A DNA stretch of 64,000 nt. Source: Pectinophora gossypiella (lineage: Eukaryota > Arthropoda > Insecta > Lepidoptera > Gelechiidae). The position numbers and the translations under genes are program-made. Below the pieces are notes generated by a model. It made no database searches. It was not told the DNA's origin and was given only the letters and a program-made list of their open reading frames with translations. The stretch is from positions 62,001 through 126,000 of the forward strand of contig NW_026063277.1 of the NCBI RefSeq assembly GCF_024362695.1, in the 5' to 3' direction. Positions 60,018 through 64,000 of this stretch are shown piece by piece (position 1 is the first letter of the stretch; the number at the start of each line of letters is the position of its first letter).

Positions 60018-60990
60018 TTAATGAGAATAAAGTTTCTTTAAACCTAACTTATTGATGTCTACACAAGATTCACTTTTCCTTGCATTGTATTCGTAAAAGT
60101 CCGACGGTAAACGTAACACTCTGCCGTAAGTCATTTCCGCGGCACTGACACTGTTATCACTATGCACTGCGGCCCTAAGGCCTAACAACACGGTTGATAA
60201 CTCGTTAATCCACGAACTCTCGCTAGCGCTTAACCTCGCCGTCAAGGACTCCTTCAACGCTCTGTGCCATCTCTCTATTGCCCCGTTGGCTTGCGGATGA
60301 TAGGGCGTTGTACGCAGCTTGTTGACACCTAACAGTTTCATCAGTTCTCCAAATAACTGACTATCGAACTGTCGACCCTGGTCTGAGGTTAACTTTATAG
60401 GACATCCGAATCGCGAGACCCAGCCGTCATAAACCAACTTCGCGACGGTCTCGGCAGTGCCGTCCTTCATCGGAAAGGCTTCCGGCCAACGCGTTGCTCT
60501 ATCAATCATAGTCAAAAGGTATCTATAACCGTCTTCTGTAGTAGGTAAGGGACCTACTATATCAATGTGAAGGTGTTCAAATCTATCACATTCCTGAAAC
60601 ATTCCAATCTCTGACGTAGAATGACGATTGACCTTCGCTCGCTGGCACGGCAAACATGCCCGCGCCCAATCACCAACATCTTTGTTCATTCCTGGCCAGA
60701 AAAATCTACTCGCCAACATCCGTCGGGTTACTCTAACACCAGGATGACTAAGATTATGTACTGAGTCAAAAGCAGATTTGCGAAACTCCTTGGTTAGATA
60801 TGGCCTAACCGTTTCTGTTGACGTATCACAAAATATAGTTTTTCCGGTATGCGGTACAACTATTTTCTTCATAACAACGTGACTGCCAAACTCATTACGT
60901 TTCAAATATTCATCGTTCTTCTGAGCTTCTGCTAACTGTGCACAATCTATTGTAGTTGGACTACATACTGTTTCTATGCGCGATAAGGCA
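60018..60990 (-). pseudogene. CsRn1-like Gypsy integrase core
   Basis: Minus-strand reading from NIVADALSRIET (end of RNase H, ~60990) through KRNEFGSHVVMKK. Integrase zinc motif: VHNLSHPGVRVTRRML...CLPCQRAKV (HHCC). DDE: LHIDIVGPLPTTEDGYRYLLTMIDRATRWPEA, IKLTSDQGRQFDSQLF, TTPYHPQANGAIERWHRALKES (D, D and E all present). It ends DINKLGL...* at the LINE junction near 60018. The missing C-terminus is found at 48305-47976. Catalytic residues intact, gene split. Confidence 0.9.
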
Positions 60991-61155
60991 TCCGCAACAA
61001 TGTTGTCATTATGTGACGTATGTCGGTAGTGAATTCGCTTATTACTGTCAAATATCTAGTACGCCTTGGCGTTTCTTTCTCCGGATTAATTTTCGAAAAT
61101 GCAAAAGACAACGGTTTGTGATCCGATTACTGCTAAAGGTTCCACTGGTGGTGGT
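60990..61155 (-). pseudogene. CsRn1-like Gypsy RNase H remnant
   Basis: DHKPLSFAFSKINPEKETPRRTRYLTVISEFTTDI on the minus strand is the Gypsy RNase H block. There is a shift just before it and another near 61020, after which HNDNIVADALSR follows. Everything upstream (RT, protease, gag) is missing beyond the G-run. Confidence 0.75.
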
Positions 61156-61175
61156 GGGGGGGGGGGGGGGGGGGG
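61156..61175. repeat. Homopolymer run of 20 G
   Basis: It is preceded by (GGT)n. It lies at the deletion edge of the Gypsy pol. Confidence 0.95.
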
Positions 61176-61359
61176 TGTATTATCCGGCATTTTCCACTGT
61201 CACTATTATCACTTAAAAAAACACAAATTAACCTTTTAAGGCGACTAAAATCGCGTGTGCGCTCCCCCGCTAGCCTGTAGCCACGCGGCAAATAGGCCCG
61301 CGCCGCGTGGCGAGTTGTTTCCTGATTCAGCAGATTTAAAAATGTTCAAATTCACTCTA
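61176..61359. other. Gypsy 5' leader remnant, no gene
   Basis: Includes a short GC-rich patch (GGCCCGCGCCGCGTGG). No coding sequence seen. Confidence 0.45.
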
Positions 61360-61369
61360 GGGGTCACCA
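61360..61369 (-). promoter_or_regulatory. Gypsy primer-binding site, tRNA-Trp type
   Basis: TGGTGACCCC on the minus strand, one base from the LTR. It matches the complement of a tRNA-Trp 3' end (...GGGGTCACCA), the primer reported for CsRn1-type elements. Confidence 0.7.
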
Positions 61370-61370
61370 G

Positions 61371-61605
61371 TTTAGGGTTTTTATGTGTTCTATTACTTTG
61401 GGCTACTAGGAGATAAAGAAGAAGTCATATTAACGTTCACGCACTGCACATTTATTAGGTTCTTTAACAATTGAAATAATTATAATTAACAGGCTACTGA
61501 CGCGAGTGGAGGGAGCGCGGTATGGGAAACAACTGGTTGGCGCCGTTGCGCCCGCACAGAATTGCTGACTCCGATTTTAGGAATAATACACTGTGTGTCC
61601 CTACA
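61371..61605 (-). repeat. CsRn1-like Gypsy 5' LTR
   Basis: Appears identical to 41865-42099 over 235 bp. Confidence 0.92.
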
Positions 61606-61760
61606 GACTTATTAAAAGTCCTGCAAACACTACCATTGCTCAAGATACCTACCTGGGTTGGATCTTGTCTGGCACGGTGGGCGGTAATCGTGATGTAATG
61701 GTCAGGACTGTCAACAGATGTCGCTGGCAACCTCATTTTCAATATTTTAGGTTTGTTGAC
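61606..61760 (+). pseudogene. Continuation of the second BEL/Pao pol
   Basis: Reading LIKSPANTTIAQDTYLGWILSGTVGG continues KIMKDGL from 41860. This is the BEL linker between protease and RT. The homology fades by about 61740, so RT is absent. Confidence 0.75.
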
Positions 61761-62195
61761 ATTTCATTTTGATCGGAGGGTAGCTGCCGCGAACCTTCAA
61801 GTTTCTTTGTCTGACAGATAGCATTAATACGGAAATTGATTTCGCAAATCAATGTTGTGAATTTGTTTCACGACGAATTGGCGATAGTCTTATCAGTTTT
61901 CATCATATTTTGTGCGTTCTAATAAGTTCCTGTCACGGGGTAAGTTAGTTGTTATTTTGTAGCAGTTGAACAGTAAAAATTAGTGTCACAAAGTAGTGCG
62001 ACTTCATTTCATAATTACTTGTTACAGCGTATGGAAACGCCCTTTTTGGATTTGATAAAGTGATTGTGATCAAGTAGGTACCTCAAAGTTAGTCTGCGGT
62101 TTGGAAGGCATTTCGGATTTCATCTATGACGAGGAATAATCTATTGCACTGAAGATTCATCGAACGTAGCCGGCCTTTTCGCCGCTTTAATTGAG
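61761..62195. other. Unassigned non-coding sequence
   Basis: AT-rich leader-like sequence upstream of the tRNA-like segment and Gypsy gag. No gene recognised. Confidence 0.4.
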
Positions 62196-62275
62196 AACGC
62201 GGTAGCGCAGCGGTCTAGGAACCGTCGTACCACTCTGCGGCACCCGGGATCGAATCCTCGCGGGGTTCAGTTTTT
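62196..62275 (+). other. tRNA-like segment with box A and box B (possible tRNA-derived SINE head)
   Basis: Box A-like TAGCGCAGCGGT at 62203 and box B-like GGATCGAATCC at 62247 are 44 bp apart, the spacing found in tRNA genes. A T-run follows downstream. Acceptor and T-stem pairing are poor, so I do not call a functional tRNA. Confidence 0.5.
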
Positions 62276-62462
62276 GAATAACTTTTTTTTTGTTTTATTT
62301 TTTATTTTTTTTGCTTTTAGCTAAGGACTAATTCCTAACCTACATTTTATAAGTTAAGCACCTGTACGGATATTTACACTTTGTTTATTTTTTTATTTTT
62401 ACCATTAAGACATAAAGACCATTGGTGGCTAATTAACGAAATCAGGAATTGTTCACACTTGT
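62276..62462. other. T-rich leader, no gene
   Basis: Long T-runs (62282-62320) could act as Pol III stops or a degenerate tail. Nothing coding before the gag ATG. Confidence 0.4.
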
Positions 62463-63865
62463 ATGTATAAAATGGATGTTAATTCATTACTCAAGGATGA
62501 ACTTGAATTTGAGTTGGCTTGTAGGGGTGTCACAGATTGTAAAACGGTGAAATCTATGCGTAAAATCTTAAGACAAATTTTTAGTCAAGAAACAACGGGT
62601 GAATCTTCTATACAATTTAAGGTTCCCCAGTCATGCCTTGCAAATCCTTCAACTGAACTCACAACTTGTGAAATTAAGTTAAGAACTTTGTCAGATTCGT
62701 TGAATGAAATAATAGGCGTTCCGGAGCGGTTAGTCATCAGGCGTATTCGTTCTCGTTTACTTCATGTAGAAAATCGTTGCAAACTCGTCATTCCTGTTGA
62801 GGAGGGTGATACTCTTAAACAGATAAACACTCTGGGGAAGATACGAGAAATTATGGCGTTGGCAGATTCTCTTTCAGAGGTGGAAGACGAGGATGACTCA
62901 GAAGGTTTAACTGAAGAGGATAAAGAGATTTTGCATAAATCCCTAGGAGAGGAAGCTCTTAAGGTCATACACAATATAATAAAACTAGTCCTAAATACAA
63001 TAGTTCACCATTAGCTTCTACCTCCAAAACCGTTCCTTGTGGCGAAGATGACGTCAATAAAAGGAAGTTGGTTCCGCTCAAGGATTGGGGTGTTAAATTC
63101 AACGGAAAAGGTAACATGAGCATAAATGCATTCTTGGAAAGAATCGACGAGCTCAAGGAAGCACGTAATGCTAGTAATGACGACCTTTTCCGCTACGTCA
63201 TTGACCTATTTGAGGAGGACGCTCTCATTTGGTTTAGAGCTAATCGAGCAAACGCTTCTAACTGGAAGGAATTGGTAAACCTGCTTATATACACCTTTCA
63301 GAATCCGTATTATCAAGATGAATTGCTGTCGGAGATAAAAAAGAGAACTCAAAGCAAACACGAAAATGTTCTAATATACATTTCAGTTATGCAAAATATG
63401 TTCAACCGCTTACCTGTTAAACTGAACGAGTTCCAAAAATTAGCAATTTTGACCAAAAATATTCAACCGTATTTTCAACAAGCTATCTGTAGGGATACGT
63501 TTGGTACAGTTGTTGAGTTGACTAATGTATTGAGGAAATTAGAGCAAACAAAAATAAATTGTGACAACTTTGTAGAACCAGACCAACGTTTAAGATCATT
63601 GGAACCAGACTTAGCATACCGGGGCAAGGCTGACCAAGTTTTTCTATTGCAATCACGTCATGAACCTGGACGTCATGAGTTCGCCACTCGTATAAAATGC
63701 TGGAATTGTAGAAATGTAGGTCATGGTTTCAGAGACTGTAAACTACCGCGCCAAAGAATGTTTTGTTACAAATGTGGACGTTTCGGGCAAACAGTTAAAA
63801 ATTGTGTTTGTGGTAAGCAGGGAAACGGAAATGCGGAGGCGATGCCTGTCGATTGCCCTCCGTAA
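62463..63865 (+). pseudogene. Gypsy-superfamily gag, frameshifted
   Basis: The ATG at 62463 (MYKMDVNSLLKDELEFELACRGV...) has a SAP-like N-terminus, then LPNEIIG-type and IRSRLLHVENRC blocks. A one-base shift near 62985 leads into the second frame. Capsid: VPLKDWGVKFNGKGNMSINAFLERIDEL, EEDALIWFRANR, LLIYTFQNPYYQDELLSEIKKRTQ, MFNRLPVKLNEFQKLAILTKNIQP. Two zinc knuckles follow: CWNCRNVGHGFRDC (complete) and CYKCGRFGQTVKNC, in which the usual His is Gln. It ends at 63865; no protease or RT before the window end. Confidence 0.82.
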
Positions 63866-64000
63866 AATCATTTCCAGCCTTTAAGGAAAACAATTGGCAG
63901 GATTGGCTCGTCTTGATCTCAAATTATTTCACAACGGGAGAAATCTGTAACATAAGTAAAAATGTACAAGACTAACGTTATTATGCATCAGTTAAAATAA
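63866..64000. other. Sequence after gag, cut by window end
   Basis: Too short to assign. It could be the start of the pol frame or a truncated remnant. Confidence 0.3.

Larger units (their letters stand above)
41865..61605 (-). mobile_element. CsRn1-like Gypsy element, minus strand, host of a large nest
   Basis: Left and right LTRs (41865-42099, 61371-61605; 235 bp) look identical. GACT flanks both sides (41861-41864, 61606-61609), and removing the element with one GACT restores the BEL reading across the site. Minus-strand order from the right: LTR, primer site TGGTGACCCC, RNase H remnant, integrase (60905-60018), integrase C-terminus (48305-47976), pol end (43348-43265), small membrane ORF (42744-42460), purine tract, LTR. 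Gag, protease and most of RT are deleted. Nested inside are a Mag-type Gypsy and three LINEs. Confidence 0.88.

Noticed and set aside
1..64000. Host gene, immune system, operon or toxin locus
   Set aside because: Every motif-bearing frame could be assigned to a transposable element; no cellular enzyme or defence domain was found by reading.

Overview
The window looks like a repeat-dense stretch of an insect genome, most likely a moth or butterfly. It holds Mag-clade and CsRn1-like Gypsy elements, BEL/Pao, Copia with a half-tRNA primer site, DIRS, and CR1, RTE-like and Jockey LINE pieces, together with spliceosomal intron signals. The species call is inference. I found no host protein gene, rRNA, CRISPR array or bacterial-type operon. 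Almost everything legible is transposable element, much of it nested and broken.

Layout. 1-0.87 kb: about 230-bp tandem satellite. 0.9-6.5 kb: minus-strand DIRS remnant ('DIRS-C': intron-containing gag, RNase H piece, truncated tyrosine recombinase), broken by a 247-bp tandem array and a Gypsy-type LTR remnant. 6.56-12.32 kb: complete DIRS element ('DIRS-A') with inverted terminal repeats (ITRs), internal complementary region (ICR), gag, RT/RNase H and recombinase. 12.3-13.9 kb: small foldback repeats and a CGATA-rich stretch. 13.93-19.85 kb: second complete DIRS family ('DIRS-B'). 19.9-21.7 kb: LINE debris on both strands. 21.96-32.98 kb: Copia element with 5-bp target duplication, carrying a LINE tail, a ~750-bp insert and a large non-coding LTR element (25.6-31.3 kb) whose 3' LTR holds a GC-rich Jockey gag. 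33.09-40.12 kb: BEL/Pao element with LTRs and 5-bp target duplication, pol broken.

40.7-61.7 kb is a multi-level nest. A degenerate BEL/Pao gag-pol is split by a minus-strand CsRn1-like Gypsy (LTRs 41865-42099 and 61371-61605, 4-bp duplication). Into that Gypsy went a young plus-strand Mag-clade Gypsy (43349-47975, one intact 1383-codon ORF), a plus-strand CR1-group LINE that was itself split by a two-ORF CR1 element on the minus strand, and a minus-strand RTE-like LINE. 62.4-63.9 kb: a frameshifted Gypsy gag.

Most unusual items: (i) a 94-codon ORF between pol and the 3' LTR of the CsRn1-like Gypsy, predicted to be a small N-myristoylated single-pass membrane protein; (ii) spliceosomal introns predicted in all three DIRS families; (iii) replacement of the box II histidine by glycine in both complete DIRS recombinases; (iv) a non-coding LTR element built of three nested tandem arrays. 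All identifications come from reading motifs by eye; no database search was run.
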